Assembly: GCF_020882245.1 (NCBI RefSeq)
Contig: NC_083598.1
Coordinates: 60,363,858-60,427,857, forward strand
Direction of reading: 5' to 3'
DNA length: 64,000 nt
DNA from: Rhopalosiphum padi
Lineage: Eukaryota > Arthropoda > Insecta > Hemiptera > Aphididae
How positions within the stretch are numbered: position 1 is the stretch's first letter; every line of letters starts with the position of its first letter. Both the position numbers and the translations under genes were made by a program. Of the stretch, positions 12,338 through 28,300 are shown one piece after another. The notes below the pieces were generated by a model. It made no database searches and was not told the origin of the DNA. It saw only the letters and a list, made by a program, of their open reading frames with translations.

Positions 12338-15300
12338 GATATCAATACCACTGCTTATGAAAATCGATTCTATAACGGTCTATATCACAAAGTATGTTTG
12401 ATGTTTTGTTTTTTGATATTGTTATAAGGTTAAGCATTTTATTTGACTATTGTCTATTAGTAATATATGGGATTGTTTATATTAGTTATTGCCAAAAACA
12501 TTGCATTTGAAAATATCATCGCGTGTATGAAATATAATAATACGTAAAGTTTTATGTTCCCACAAACAATATTTGTTAACTATAATAAAATAATGAATAT
12601 CGTTATTTAAAGTTTAAGTATGAAATTCGGTCTAAATTTGAACTTCAAATATCTATAAAAGAAATATATGCTTAACCGAATGATTATTACACTATGTATT
12701 GTTGATTTTTATTATCCATATGATGTAGGACAGATAGGTAGTAATAAATTACATTCAAAAGATTTACTCATATGTTAACATTCGGTGAGGATTGGGTATT
12801 TTTAGTTAGGTAACCTAGTATTAAGATTTATTAATAAAATATTGTAGTTTAAGTAATAATTACAGTCAAAAAACGTAATTACTGAAGTATATTACTTCTA
12901 TTTAATATTTGGAAAATTAGTTGGTACGGGTTGTTAATATTCATCAAATCAAAATATTATTCAAATATTAAAAATTAAATAAAGTTTATTATTACTATTA
13001 TTTATTAAGTGGATCGAACTATTCAGTATTATATTAATTAAAATAATAAAAAACTTTTATGTATATTAAACGGTTATAAAGCCTCGTTGTTTAAAAAATT
13101 GTGTTTTCATTGTATTTCACTAAAAAATTTTAATTTATTTTATCTTAAATTATTATAATTATAATATTTACAACGAGATTGAGTAGAAGAGATTTTTTTA
13201 AAAATAAACCATTCATTTTTATTTTAGTAACTAAGTATTATTATTTTTATAAAAATTTAAAGGTTTTCACAAGTTGGTTTGAAGTTTTAAAGATAAGTTA
13301 AGCAGCCATATTAATGTTGTATCGTCGGTGGAAGTTCGACCGGAATAAATAATTGTGGTATTCAAAGTAAAGTGGAAAACATCGAGTGAGAACGTAAATT
13401 GTTTTGGTATCGGTTTTGCAATAATATGGATCTTTTGTTTTTTTTTTTTTTTTAGTTCGTGTGTAATCACTTAACTGGTTGAAGAAGTGCTCTAAAAGTT
13501 TTATACAGGTTCTCTATACATCGGATTTGGACACAGGTGGTACTTTAGAGAGAGGCCGTTTTGGAATATCCCCACAATCTTTTCTAGGAATACGTCGAAA
13601 GAGACTAAAGGACAACCACAATCCATAACCAGTAACAGTTTAGTAACAGTATATTCAGTTAGACCTGGGGGATTTGACTCCCGTCGGGAAGGAAAACATG
13701 AATTATTTTACGATTTTTAATAATCTTTGAGATATGGCATTTTCCCTGATTACTTTTTGGTTTTTATGTCATACATAAAATGCAGTTTTAATATCAATGT
13801 TTTGATTAACAAGTATATGCAATTCTTTTGTTTTTGAACAAGTTTAAAATGTTATTACTCAATATTCTTTCGTTTAAAGAATAAAACTCCGATAATATTA
13901 TTAATACATTTTGCGTTTGATGTTTTGTAGTAAAATATTTATATTAGAATTTTCTAGACATTATAAAAGTTTAAAAATATTTTAGTTTATTTTGAGATAT
14001 TTATAGAACTTAATTTCGACTTTTTTTAGTTTTGATATTATATATCAATAATATTTTTTCTTAGTCAAAAGGTTTGGACATTTAAAACAATGTACTTTAA
14101 AAGATATTCTTACATCAGTTAAAAAATATTTAAAATAAATACTTAGTCACAGTTCGTTTTTAAAATCGTATGAAATTTAAATGAAAATTAACAATTATTA
14201 CTTATTCCTCATACGATTTTATAGTTACTTTATTGCAATTAAAATAAAAAAAAATATAAATCGTCCACACTTAAAACTTTTTACTTTTATGTGTATTATA
14301 ATATTATTAACTTATTGAAATTTTCAAAATATTTAGACAAACTTTAAGCTGTTCATACGACGAAACTAAATTCACACCATTTTACGCTAAGTCGGTGTTG
14401 ATTTATAATAAGTAAGTTATGCGTGACACTTTTTCCAAAAAGTTAGTTAAACTTCCTAAATTAAATAAAAAAAATACTATTAATACAATATAAGATTAAC
14501 TATCCACAGAAATAGATTCTGATCTATCTATCTCCTTCGCTCAGAAATAATTATTTTTTAGTGAATACTTCTCAAGAAGTTGCTTGAAATTCAGTACATA
14601 TCTGAAGCGAGTTCTCCAGTTTTAAATTCTAAGTGGAGCGATGGATGTATTGATTTTATAATAATGTGTATTTTCATGATGGTGGTGGTTTTGTATAGCA
14701 TATTTGATCTAATTTGTAATTTAGAGAACTCAAAATAAAAAAATCTAGTTTTTTCTATAAATTTCGAATGTATGGTGCAAATGCTAGAAAATTTAATAGG
14801 TTTTGTAAATTATTAATTTCTTAATTAAAAAATATCGAAAATCTATAATCACAATATTTTTTTATAAGCGTTTTAAGTTAGAATTTTGATAAAATCCCAA
14901 CTCGACATTTTATGTCATTTTTTTTAAATACATTGAGCATAATATTCAAACACTGTTTATGTTTTTTTTTAAATATATTTTTCTCGTGATTATTAATATT
15001 TTAAATGTTCTATAAACATATAGGTATTATAAATAAGTAAAGTCTATCATAATATGTGTAACTATATTCAGAGTTTTTTTTATAAGTATAATAATTGTTT
15101 TAATTTGATATAATAGTGATTTTTTATCAAAGTATGTGAAGTAATGGTATTTAAGGTTAATTTATCCAGTGCATGCTCTATTAAATTTAAGCTTACTTCT
15201 TACTAGAAAATATGTCTGAATTCTGTATGCGTGTGTATTTAAATTTAAAACTATAAAAAAAAAAAATGTTAAAATACAAAATAATTTTTTTTTTCATCTG

Positions 15301-18300
15301 GGTATCATCATAACAATCATAAATAAAATACTAGTAACTATCCAAAGTGTCGTCGGAAAAGGGTTGGTTTTTATTCCAATATGAGGCGGTTAAATATAAT
15401 AATAACCATTTCGAAACTAATAATAATAGGTAGTGGTATTTTATTGTTTAGGCATATTAATATCGGAAAATGGTAAAAGGTCCATATCGGTGAAGGTTAT
15501 ACTAACGTACTAAAAAGATAAATCGAATATTTTTGCAACCAGAGAGGTCGTCCGATTCTAATCGTCCTCGTTAATCATATTATACGAATCACGCTGCGTA
15601 TCAATAAACCGGAAATACAAATAATGTGGTTGAACCTTTTGTCAGATTTTTTGAATGGTAAAATCCCTTTTAGTCTTTCTGAGGTCTGATGAACGATTTT
15701 ATAATAATTAATATGAATTGAATTGTAATTGTATATTTTTCATCTATATCATTCTGAAATATCTCACATTATGTATTTTAAAAATATAATATTGATGATG
15801 GTATGGCGTATATTCTATATATTGTCAATGCTTCAATGTGAGTTACACAAATAAAATAATACATAATTCATATTTCGTTTATGAAAGTATACGATTTGAT
15901 TTCTTAGCTATCATGATTTGATCAGTGTACGGAGTAGTATAAAATGTTATGTTATGTTATTTTTCTTCATTTATTAAACTATTGAACCAAATACACCCGC
16001 CTTAATAAAACATTATTTTTTTTACTGATCCAAAAAAAACAAAGAAATTAGATTACAATAAGGACAACAAAAGCATATTAATTTAATTATAGTTTCATTT
16101 TACTAATGAGTTATAAATAATGTCATTAATTTGATACTGCGACCTGCGAGTACCAACAAACAAATGCGAGTAAACATTACCTTATAAGTAATAATTAATC
16201 AGACTTTTAGGAAATGTTGTAAGTCAATATTAATTATTATGCGAATTTTTGTTTACACACAATTATCTAGATACTGAAATAATGGACGGACAAAAACCAA
16301 ACCAAACTTTTCATTGTATTGTATTTTTCAGTTAACACACGGTAGGTATTGTGTTATATTTTTAACAGTTTAATGCAAACAATTAAGCGTAAAGAGTTCG
16401 ATCGTCTGGAAAATATCTAAGTACTAATATTTATATTAATATATTTTAGAAAAATACGATTTATTAGTATTGTTAAATACGTATAATGTATATATTATAT
16501 ATATATTAAAACTACAAATATAAAGTTTATAAGCTCTTTTCGTTTATTTAATATTTGAACTTTGGTTCGAAAAAACAAACAATGTTTTTGATAGACCTTT
16601 ATAGCAGCTTACCTATTATTATGAAAATATCACGCAGGTAATATTATTAAAATTTATAATATAAAATAAGAGAGAAACGTGCTTAGACACGAGAATATTG
16701 CTTAATTTTCTCGATAAGTACTTAGCACTTATATATATATATTTATATGTATATATGTGTGTGTGTGCGTATATAATATATATACATACCTACACTAGTC
16801 GATACAAGCGTTAACATTGCAATATTGTTATGGTGATATATAAATAAAAAAAAAGTAGGAGTTGTACTGCGCGAGCGTAACGACGCACCTTTATGTATAA
16901 ATATATAGCTACTGTGTGCGGCTTTTGTAATATTTGCATTTTGACTGGTTACTATTATATTATGTAACCTTTATGTGGTATATTTAAACGCGTATAGTGT
17001 AACGTAAACATTCAAATGTGTGTAAATTACTATATCTAAGTGACAAATACAATATGTGTAGCCCATCGTATAATATATATAACACTGTTTCAGTAATGGT
17101 TAACGGCAAAAGTTCTTACAATATACTCTATGTATTCGATGCATTATATTTTAGAAATACTTAAGCTATCGGATATACGCATAAAAACTACATGTAGTGA
17201 GATATAATAGTGTGTGTGTTATGTACCTATATAATATTGTATATAATATACAGAATGTCGCGAAAATGGTACCATAATAAATTGTATTAACATATTATAT
17301 TTTGCACGAATTTATAATTGTAATGATGTCAACAAATATCGTATGCATACTTTTGTTTATCGCGCCTATAAAACTATTCATTGAATATTTGAAAACACCA
17401 ACAACGATTAACGTTAAACGATAGGTACTCTTAAATAATGTAACAATCAGTGTTAACCGTTGCTGGCAATTTAGCATCACATTGTAGTCTAAAAAGGTAA
17501 ACAAAATAATGTGACACTTATTTTTAGAATAAAATGTGTAATCAATTAATGTTAACTTTAGTACCCTAATAGGCATGAATACATCAAACAGAAAAAGTGC
17601 GCTTTTAATATAAATTAATGAAATAATTAACAAAATATAATAATACAAAATAAATAATTAACTTAATTCTCAGTTAATTAAAACAACAATAATATAAGAC
17701 CTTGATACTCAATTGTTATAATGTAGGTATATTATACCTCTCATATTATTATTGAATATTTTTTTTTAAGTCTGACCTAATATGAATGAATAATATTTTT
17801 CATTACACATTTTGTCTATTTGGTATTATGAATATTCAGAATATTATAAAAATGCTAAACACGTTGGGCGTTATTTTTTTTTATTTATATACATTTTTGG
17901 CACCATTGAGTTCCATTACAGTGCCAACAATTCTGAAAACTTTGGAACAATTGATAATAGGACAACATTTTATTCCATCTTGGAATAATATTCATATTTT
18001 TATAAATCTAATGTGTAGTTCGAATAAAAATTAAAAACTAAAAATTAAATATGCATTTTAAAAACCACATTTTTGTTTATTTATCAATACCAGTGAAATC
18101 GTATAATAATATATAATATAATATTATCATGGTAGGTCAATTTTTTGTTGACACCTGATTTATTATTCGTTATCGTTTATTAAAATAATTTCTTAAATTT
18201 CATTATTGTTTATTTTTAAATTATTAATTTAGTCTAAAGCAAAAGATTGTACGTTTGATACGCTTATATATAATGTGATGCAGCAAACAATCAACATTTG

Positions 18301-21300
18301 ATCTTGTATTTGATTTTGGAAAATAATCCTTAAAATTATTTTATACATACACACTGCGCTGCGTTCGTTTAACTAATCTAAAGTTTTCAAACCGTTGTCT
18401 ACATATATAATATTATATTGATACATAAACTGCAATATGAAAAAGTTGGTAAATATGATAGTAGTTATATGAAGTCGAAAGGAAAATTAATGTCAATAAT
18501 GGGAGTTTTTTTATTTTTACCGTAATGTATTTTGTGCTTATTGGTATTTCTATAAAATTATGTTTGTAAAGGACATATTGGATGTTTTGGTGTACGTGAT
18601 TTTTGTATTTTATATTTAATCATAATAAACTGACAAAAAATCGTCTAAATTTTCAATTGAACTCGACAAGTTATTTTTATTTACAATTGAATTCTATAAA
18701 CTTAAATAATTATATGACATTTTATGGGCTCGTTAATAATTACGTGTGAATGTTTTTTTTTTATTACATTAATAATATTATACACTATATTATTTGTAAC
18801 ATTTATGTTTGTATCGATACAGATTTTTTCCTAGTAAAATTTTAAGTTTAATGTGTATCAACACTTGGCTGTCAAATTAAAACTGTTTTGGAAAGTTCAT
18901 GGTGTTCTATACAATATTGTATTATACATCTGATGTATTACTTGATAAATTTTGCGAAGTTTCAAGTTACTTCTAACAATATATTCACAGATAGTCAACA
19001 ACTCCTATTCACCTGTTTAGAATTCCAGTGGCGATCTTCTTTCAACATCCTACTTAGCCACATATACTAAATTTTGCTGTAATCTTTGCTACTTACAAAT
19101 AAATAATAAATATGAATACATATTTTATCACACATAACATACATGTTAATTATGGATTAATAACTTAATACTAGGTCCAAAGTTGCTTCACTAAATATAT
19201 ATCTTATGATACGCGCATAGAATTTATTAATTTATTAAACATAATTATACTTTACCTGAGTCTTACAGTGATTAGTGAACAATCATTTCCGGAATACGTC
19301 TTTATCCGTTTATGAAATTGGAAAATAAATGAATAATCAGCATCTCAAAATTCGAATTTTCAATGTTTTTTTTAACAAAGTCTCGAAATATTCCGATCAA
19401 AAACGTTTTTTAATATAAATTTCCCTATTCCTCGAAGTAAGTCGAATTTCCTTGAAAACTACTATAGATCTCAAAAATATCCCAATTCGTGTACCTTATA
19501 CTTCCAATGTTTAATCGTTGAAGGGCTTATGAAATGTTTATATAGCACTCGTTCTACCCGAAATGGTAATTATGGATAAAAAATATAATGTTGTTATAAA
19601 ATCAATAAAGTTCTTACTCGGAATATAAAATAGTTTTCCAGTTGGGTAGTACTTTAAAATAGCGAAAAATACTCAAATAAAATGCTATACAATATATATG
19701 ACGTAATTTTTAAATATTTATGCCAATAAAATGGAGATGTATTATAATTAATAATATTGTATACATATTGATTAATTAAGAAGACGTTCATTTACTGTTG
19801 TATTCACACTTAGACTTTTATTATAATTTTGTGAAAATTATAATTTAAAATCTTAAATACATTTGAATTCTAATTCAAAGCAACTTACTAGTAATCCTAT
19901 GTTAGTAATATTATTGGGTGAATCGCAATTACGAAATTTTATCGAAAAATGATGAGAAAAAAATCACTTGAGCTTGAGTATAGCAACTAAATTTATAAAC
20001 GTTATTCGTCACTCAAATTAGCAAATCTCATTATTTAATCAATAATTTAATTAAGTTGTTTAATGTACAAAATGGTCAAAATATTTACACCAATTTTTCT
20101 GTGGTCTCTCAAAGCTTATATCAAGTATAGATATTGATTTTTAGTTGGATTTGTTTAAAAAAACGGTTGTCATACAATATGTACTAGTGTACTACCTACT
20201 ATACTGATAATAGTTTTAAAATTTGTTAATTCAGGGCTCAAGTGGCATTCATAAATGTTAAATGTAATTCTAAAAAATATGTTAATTAAAAATAATTGAC
20301 GTTTAAGAGATTTTTAATCAAAATTTAGTTATAAAGCTTAAAAATTGTAAGTTAAAAAGCTGTTATGTTTATTGAACTTGTTAAAATATCTTATTTTTCA
20401 AATTAAATATTACCATTTTATGGTAGTTATATGTGTATATACATATAATATATAAATATATATATAATATATATTTTAATTTTTTGTAATTATTATTTTA
20501 TTTATTATTAAATAACTATTATTAAAATAATATCAAGTTTGATCATATCATATTATGATCTACTTTTTTGTTTAAATTGATTAAATAAACTTTGACGTTT
20601 TTGTGTCGATGTTTGCGAGATATAATTTACTTGATTTATTCTATTTAGAATTAGTATTATTTCTCTGAGAAACTTTGTTTAATCTATACATATATAAAAT
20701 GTTCATATTGTATGGGATTAGGCTCCCTAACTGCTAAGCTTATGGATTTTGTTGGGTGTGTATTAAACGCTACATTAAAGTTGGCAAAATAAATCTTGCA
20801 ACATTAACTAATTTTTCTTCATTAAATTCAGGTAGACGTATAGTAATAATTTGTTAATTTAATTTTTTAAAAAACCCGTGCTTAGGGGGTAATAAAATTG
20901 ATCCAAAAATGTCATACACTATAATGTTATAATTCAATTAAAATGATGTATATTAGATACTCATACAAGTTAAAATTGTATATACATATAATTTTTATTA
21001 TTCTACGAAAAATATCATAAAAACAATATCAATTCTATTATGTAGATACAGTTTTTATTTTTACCTTCAAACAAAAATTAAGTTATGAATTTTGATAAAA
21101 GGTGATTGAAAGTTCTGAAATCTTAAAAATTTAAAAATAAAAAAATTTTCTTAAGCCACACTAGGAATAGTTTTAAAATTATGTGGTAATATCGCTTTCA
21201 AATTTAATTTAATATAATAACTGATATAACATCATAAAACGTACTTTGAGCACAAGGACAGATGGATAGCGCAACATAATACCTAAACACATTTACTTAC

Positions 21301-22167
21301 AAATGAACTATATTTAGTTTTCTTAATATATTTTGATAATAATAATATTATTGTATGTGTTATAGCCTAATAGGTAGTGTTACGACTAAATTTGAAGCAA
21401 TTGAATATTATAGTAATAATATGAACTTAGTGTTATGTTCACCATTACGTGGCTAGATTTATTTTTAATTTTATTATTTTAGTATGTTTTCAAATGGTCA
21501 ATTTTATTAAATATTAAAATAACAGTAGATTTTAACAAATCAGTTTTAATTATGTATTAAACTACTAATATTTCATATTGATTAAAGTGTAGATTTACTT
21601 GACCAATTAATTAATTAATTATTTAACAAGTGTAAAAAATTATTATTTTTCTATAAAAAATTTGTTCCCGAGATTTTATAGAATAAATAAAAAAAGGGAT
21701 ATTCAAAGGAAAATATATTGACTTTGAAGTAAAAAAAAAAAAATATGTTATTACTTTGCAAAGATATATTATCGTAAACATAATAATATTTATAATATAC
21801 GCAATAGGCGATCGAAATAAAAAAAGAGCAATGTAAAAAAATAAAATACCATAATATAATATATACATATAATAGTAATAACAATCATAAAAATATATAA
21901 ATTAAATAGTCTATAATAATTATTATGTACCTTTTATGTTAAATTATTTTTGAATTCTGTTTAGTCAAACAAAAAAATCACGTTTCATCCTCTTATATTT
22001 TTTGAAATAATTATGTTTTTACTTTGATCTTATCAGGTCGTGTTTTCTAAGAAATTAGCATCTTTGTTTCTGAGTGTCAGTCATTGATTCATTTTAATAT
22101 TGAACGAGGACAATTTCCAATATTACTCGTGTAGGGTGAACATAATAATGATGGCTAAAGTAACAAA
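12338..22167. other. AT-rich non-coding DNA
   Basis: Nearly ten kilobases without a gene I can support. Visible items are a TA/TG microsatellite at 16730-16787, a slightly GC-richer patch at 13280-13700, and another at 15340-15690. Open frames at 13267-13470, 17295-17648, 17786-18034, 18888-19070 and 21623-21884 have hydrophobic or low-complexity products. The longest of these (17295-17648, minus) begins with TTG rather than ATG. I read them as chance frames. Confidence 0.55.
16730..16787. repeat. TA/TG compound microsatellite
   Basis: A run of TA units passes into TATATG, then GTGTGTGTGTGCG, and back to TATA-rich sequence. It is a compound dinucleotide repeat expected to be polymorphic in length. 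Confidence 0.85.
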
Positions 22168-22293
22168 CTACTCTACCATAACTAATTCTCGCTGACTGGC
22201 TGGTATTTTGAACGACGTGTCTAAAGGGTTGCTTTCATCGTCCTTATTAATGAAACACCAGATGTCCTTATTCATTAAACGAAGTACTTCCAT
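22168..22293 (-). CDS. Short unidentified open reading frame, 41 codons
   Basis: An ATG-started minus-strand frame encodes a mixed, charged peptide beginning MEVLRLMNKDIWCFINKDDE and ending RELVMVE before a TAG. The frame remains open upstream for about 14 more codons. The composition is less biased toward I, N, F and Y than neighbouring chance frames, and the local GC is higher. No family is recognised, there are no clear splice signals, and the length is easily reached by chance. It may be a conserved exon, a transposon scrap or nothing. Confidence 0.15.
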   Translation of the reverse strand: MEVLRLMNKDIWCFINKDDESNPLDTSFKIPASQRELVMVE

Positions 22294-22315
22294 GACCGTT
22301 GCAGTCGATGAAAGC
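22231..22315. repeat. 10-bp inverted repeat with 65-bp spacer
   Basis: GCTTTCATCG at 22231-22240 is the exact reverse complement of CGATGAAAGC at 22306-22315. The spacer holds two copies of GTCCTTATT and a second small inverted pair (ATTAATGAA / TTCATTAA). The segment could fold into a branched hairpin. It overlaps the short open frame at 22168-22293. Confidence 0.5.
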
Positions 22316-22340
22316 GGGGAAGTCAAGGGGATCAATTATT

Positions 22341-25300
22341 AGTGATAATAAATATATATTTTAATGTTTTTTTTTTTAAATACTTAGTCAGATCAATTAA
22401 ATTGAAAATGGTTTTTTTTTTCAAACAAACGTATCGAAGGTTTTCGTTTACATTTTAAAACGCATTTAAAAAGCTAAATATAGGCTTTATCTCACCTATA
22501 ATATGTGACTTAACTATTGTAGAAGACCATTGCGTTGCTATAGCCAATTATGGGTTGTAAGGTAATTTAAATTTATTGACCGGGAAACTATAAATTTAAT
22601 TTTGTAGCACACTAATATATAACCACTAAAATACTGGTTTACTGTAGGTACCAACTATGGTTGTCATTATTGGATTTTTTATTGTTGTAATACTTTAGTG
22701 ATACATTAAAATATGTAATGAATTACCTTTTTATATTGTACAAAAAAAAAAAAAAACAAAAAAAATGGATTTAATTTAGTAGTTAATATTGATACATCCA
22801 AATTATTATTTGGAACATCACATTTAGCATTTGGAATAAAATAAATGTAGTTTAATAATTAGACTGAATTACACATAAATAATTTGTCAATAACATTACG
22901 AAATATGATTTTCTATTAAGCAGCTATTTCCTTCTTTGGTAAAAGGAGGGAAGAAGGTTGTTAAAACCAAATAATTAACTCAAAATACCTATGAGTCCTT
23001 TACAATATTCTTAATGAATTTTAAATAAAGTTATACATATGTTTAACGAAATCCGCTGTATATGACTTTTTAAAAATTATGATTCCGCTAAATTTTGATA
23101 CTATTCAGTGTCAATAATCAGTTACAATGATCTAATACATTCTAATGTAACTTTAATAAAAAATTGTATATAATATAGTATAATAATCCTTTAATTTGAT
23201 AAATTACCAAACATTTTCATCACTTTTTTCCGTTATATATAGAAATTATTTGAAACCAACTTAATTTTTGAAATTTTTAACTCAAACGCAAATGGCCGCG
23301 TGATTAATTAAATAAAGCCTAGTGCTACTATTATAAAGTTACCTCCCCACTAAATTTAAATTGGAGGAAGTGTCACTGGACACCCCCTTCCCTCAAGATT
23401 TTCATGTCCTGTAATATTCATCGCATCATATTTACTTATTATATAAATTGTATATAGATTGTAAATTTTCTTAAATAATAAAAAAAAAAAAAAAATTTAA
23501 AATCATATTTTAAGAATCTTGAGGTTTTTTATACTACTTATATAGTTTCTTGTAAAAATACAAACTCTTTTTTTTCAAATTAGAATTATTTTTTTACTGT
23601 AAATTGTGTATTAGATATTTTTTCTAAAAATTTAACTTATCAGAATCATAATTTTAGGGAGTAGTTTTGAATTATTTAACTTTGTATACTAAGAATAATA
23701 GTCCACGATAATGAGTTTGGAAGATATTAGAGCAATAGTGACTTAAACATTTTAGTGATTAATAATTATCTATCAACATTTATAATTTTAAAAATGTTCC
23801 AAGTTTATCGAATGTTAGGTAAATCTATATTAGATTTTTATTAAATAGTTTTAAAAATTTTTATCCTTAGTTTAGACATTTTAATAACTTACGTATATTT
23901 AAGCACTTCAAAGACCATAGTTTGAATAAATTCATTATTTAATTAAAAAAGGGTGAACATGAATAGTTAACCCTATATATATTAATTGTTTGTCTACAAG
24001 TGCTATGCGCTAGTTTTTGTTTCATTAATTGAATTACATTTATACTAATATGTATCATATTATTATACTGTTACATTGTTTTGTACTTATTTATAATCAA
24101 GTGCTGAAGTAGTTGCATGGCTGCATTAACTAAACCTATTAATTATATTTAGTATTCTTATAACATTATATTAGGTAGATAACATATACTATAGAGACTT
24201 GTTTTCAAAAGTTGCAATTCAAACAATTTTCGGAGTAGGTATTTGATTATAAATAATTAATTTAAACTCTTAATTAGGCTGAAGTGAACTGTATTTATTT
24301 TGTAAATTTGTTCATAATAATAATAATAAGTATTTTAAGTATTTTTTATTTTTAGTTCTTTCATGCAATTTTTTAATTTACAAACTCTAAAAGATTTTCG
24401 GAAAATAAAATATACCATAATGCCGTTTGCTAATAGCTGTAATTAAAAATCGCGAGAGAATTAACTCAGAACATTTTTAATAAAAATTGAAAAATCATTT
24501 AAGCACAATACATTTTTTAAATGGTTTGATTGGAAATTTTAATAATATAACGCTGTTGTCTACAGACGAAATAAATAAGATACGAGCGGTAAAAACTCGG
24601 TTTATACAATAATTTATAATTATTTCATATTTTCCTCATTTTATCAAACATTTTGCATAGGATGATATTTACAGTGTTTATTTACTTATATTAACAAACT
24701 ATTATATGTTTACTTTGGGCAAGTGCGTTAGAGTTCTCTCCGTGACAGGCAGGATAATTTTGTATACGAAATTGCCTTCCAATGAACCCAAAGTTTTACC
24801 ATAACCTGAAGGGTCAAAATATGGTAGTTGCCTTTCATGCTAGACTAGTATTTTTTTTTTTTACATACGTGTTGCTTCCTAATTCACCCTTAACTATAAC
24901 CAAGGATTACATAATGTTTTCTATATTTTCCCCGTGGCTAGTATGATATATATTATCATGTAACAAGTATTTTATAAAGAAAATTGTTTTAAAAGGTAAA
25001 TCATCAAAGGTAGATACGATTTATTTTTAACTGATGATGCGATTCACTCATTTTTTGAACATTTATCTCTATTCACTGATTGGTAGTAGTATACAATGAT
25101 TTGAAAAAAAAATAATTGCATTACTATTAACTTGTCAAGAAATATATTATATACAAGTACCTATATTTTACAGCTTTTAAAGATATGAAATCAAGCTTAA
25201 AGTTCACGAGAATACTCTGATATATTTTTAAAAGCGTCATTTCATACAAAAATGAATTTATTTGTCAAGAGAAACGAACTAGTATAGTGTTTATTTTGAT

Positions 25301-28300
25301 CCCTCTGGTAGTTATCAACTTTGAAGGTTAATAGAAAGCAACTTTGAGGGGTTTTGAAAGTAATTATTTGTGTTATGAAATATATCATACAATACTAGGG
25401 CATAATATTTTTTTTAGGAATTCTTATTACTGTAAATCATATTAGTAATTATTAAGTTGTGTTTAGGTATTTAAAATAATAATATACGTTTAAATCAATA
25501 AAATCTCAAAACATGTAATTTTATTAAGAAGGAAATTCTATTACTATTTATTATGTTAATTTTCTCAAAACATGTTTTTGAATAATTATATTTAAAAAAG
25601 GTATGTACGAAAAGATTGATATGTATGATAAATTATATATAACGGGTCTTTTAACATTTGGTATATTTTGCCTTGAAGAAAAAAGGTTTATAATCTCGTA
25701 TTAACCAAGTTCAGAGTAATTTACGCCATTTCCACCTTCACTTGAAAAGAAAACTTTATCATACCCTTGCGTTCTGTTTTTATTTTATATAATCTCTACT
25801 ATTTGAAAGTGTGGCACGAAATGTAGACTTATCATGCAGATCAGATGAAATATATCATTCACTCAATTATTATATGTTTTGGATTTTAATTAAATCATAC
25901 CTACTTAACTTATTTTTTTAATTCGTTACATATCATTAAAATTGATTATTATAAAATACATTGTTGAAGTTTCTTTTTATCGAGATTTATTTTATCAGTT
26001 TTCACATATACGTTTTACTATCTAAGTGTCTGGTTAAACAATTGATCTGATCGTCTTGATAAAATATCATCTGAGTAAAAAATAGGGTAATTTTAATGAA
26101 AAAATAAATCTCCAAATTTAATGTCTAAACATTTAACATGGGTATACATTATATACAACCTAAAATGCATAAACACACCTATTCAGGCTTAAGTCTACTA
26201 AATTATTAAACCTATCACTCAATTAAAAATTTGAATTATTTAAATTACATAATTTAGTAAAGTTGAAAATTGTATGCTATTAGGTATATAAACAATTCAA
26301 TTATTCGTTGTGTTTTGTCTACATATTTAAAGCAATCCTGAGAATAGAAATCTATATAAATATAAATTAATTATTAATATAAATTTATATTCGAATTTTC
26401 ACAGTTAATATTTTAGTTATCATAATCCTATAATAAATGAATCATTATATTATAATATTAACGTTAAGTCCTCGTTGGAGATTTCCGATAAACTACAGAT
26501 GTCCACTATTTGCATACTAATTATTTTGTATTTATTAAATTGGTTATTTTTTTTTTCAATAATTTTAAAGTTTCATGAATAAATTATAGTATGCGGCTAC
26601 ACTAATTATTATAAATATTTTTTTCCATAAATTATTTGTTTAATTTGTTTAATTTGTTTTTTTATTTTATATTTATTCGTACAAAAATGTCTATCATAAT
26701 CACCTTAATAAACATTTAATACATCAATTATAATTTTTATTTCAAAATCATTATATTATGATGGGAAATGTTTAAAATGACGTAGTTTTATATTTTTAAT
26801 AAAAACTTGATATTCAAATACAAAATTGTATTAATTATAAATTCGTTCTAAATTTAAATAAATAATACTTAGTTATATAACTCACAGAGATAAGAAAATA
26901 CACGACTTTTACGCTTAATACAAGTGTCTGGGTCAATTACATTACAGTTTTACATGCCGTTGGAAGTAAAAAAAAAAAAAGTTACAAAAGTGGAAAATGG
27001 GATTAGTTTCACTTGAAGGAATTTATTCTTGTTGATCCATGTATTTCACGAACGTCAGTAAAATAATCATTATTCAGTTGGTGTTTTTAAGTGTTAAGAT
27101 AAAAAAAACATATGTTTTAGAAACGAGAATTAGATTGGTATTGTGTAATTTAAATTACGAAGTATATTAGGTTTGCTACAATCATTGTCTACCCGTCATC
27201 ATATTTAAGATTTTTTTGTTAAGAATAAATCCAATCAATTACTATTGTCTATAATAATTTAAGCCTTTAACTATTTTAAACATGTTTCTTTTCAATCATA
27301 ACGATTTACATCATTAGCGTTAATCGTGTCCGTAAAGTGTTTAATATTAATCACATTATTATATATGATATACCTACCTATAATGTATATCATACACATG
27401 GGAGTAGTGGTGTGGTGGGAAATAAAAATAAAAATTATTGATATACTTACTCTGCTAAATTTTAAACTTGTATTTTAATATAAAGTATTATATACACATA
27501 TAATATCATATAATTTATAATAAAATCCTATTGGAAAAAAAATCACAACAATTTTCATATACATTTTACCTACGACATAATCTACACGAAACAATAAATA
27601 TACATTACGTGTTTGTTCAGGATTTTTCATATTAACAATATTCAATATTGGTACCTAAATAAATAAATAATAATAAAAAAAAAACACCAAAACAATATAT
27701 AATTAAAACGAGGGCGTGTCAATATTAAACCGTTAAAACAAAAGGTGAACAATTAGAACGCTAGTTCGGATTTCTAACATAATTATATTGGTTCGTGCAA
27801 ATCGCCCCGAAATGTCAAAGTCAGGTCGTTCATTCATTCATGATCGTAATAAAAAATATATTTTAATGGTGTTTAAAAGCATTTTACATATTTGAAATAC
27901 AAGTAAAAATTGAAATGGCACTGTCAAAAAATCACGTACTCGTAGTCTCGTTATCTTCCATGCTGTGCATAAGTATTTTATATTGTATTTCCATATTGGT
28001 AAGGACTAAAGAGTGATGACAAGTGTAAAATGATAAATTTGATTAATCGCAGTCAAATGTATATCGTACTCGATCCGGTGTACACTACTACATATCTACA
28101 TTCGACATTTCGTTGTATATAGTCTATACAGTGATTGATATTTTCAAAAGTTATGAGTTTATAACCATCCTATTGCTCGAGAAATATTTGTATTTTTTTT
28201 ATTTTATCTTATATTTAATTTATCGAACATAGGTAGTAACTATCGCATATATTGAATATTCTTATATTTGTACATTATCTATTTTGATATTTTTAACCCT

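Noticed and set aside
13665..13690. tRNA B-box-like GATTTGACTCC
   Set aside because: No matching T-stem pairing, A box or acceptor stem could be built around it.
17295..17648. 117-codon minus-strand open frame
   Set aside because: It starts with TTG, is low complexity and hydrophobic, and lies in plain AT-rich DNA with no splice or promoter support.
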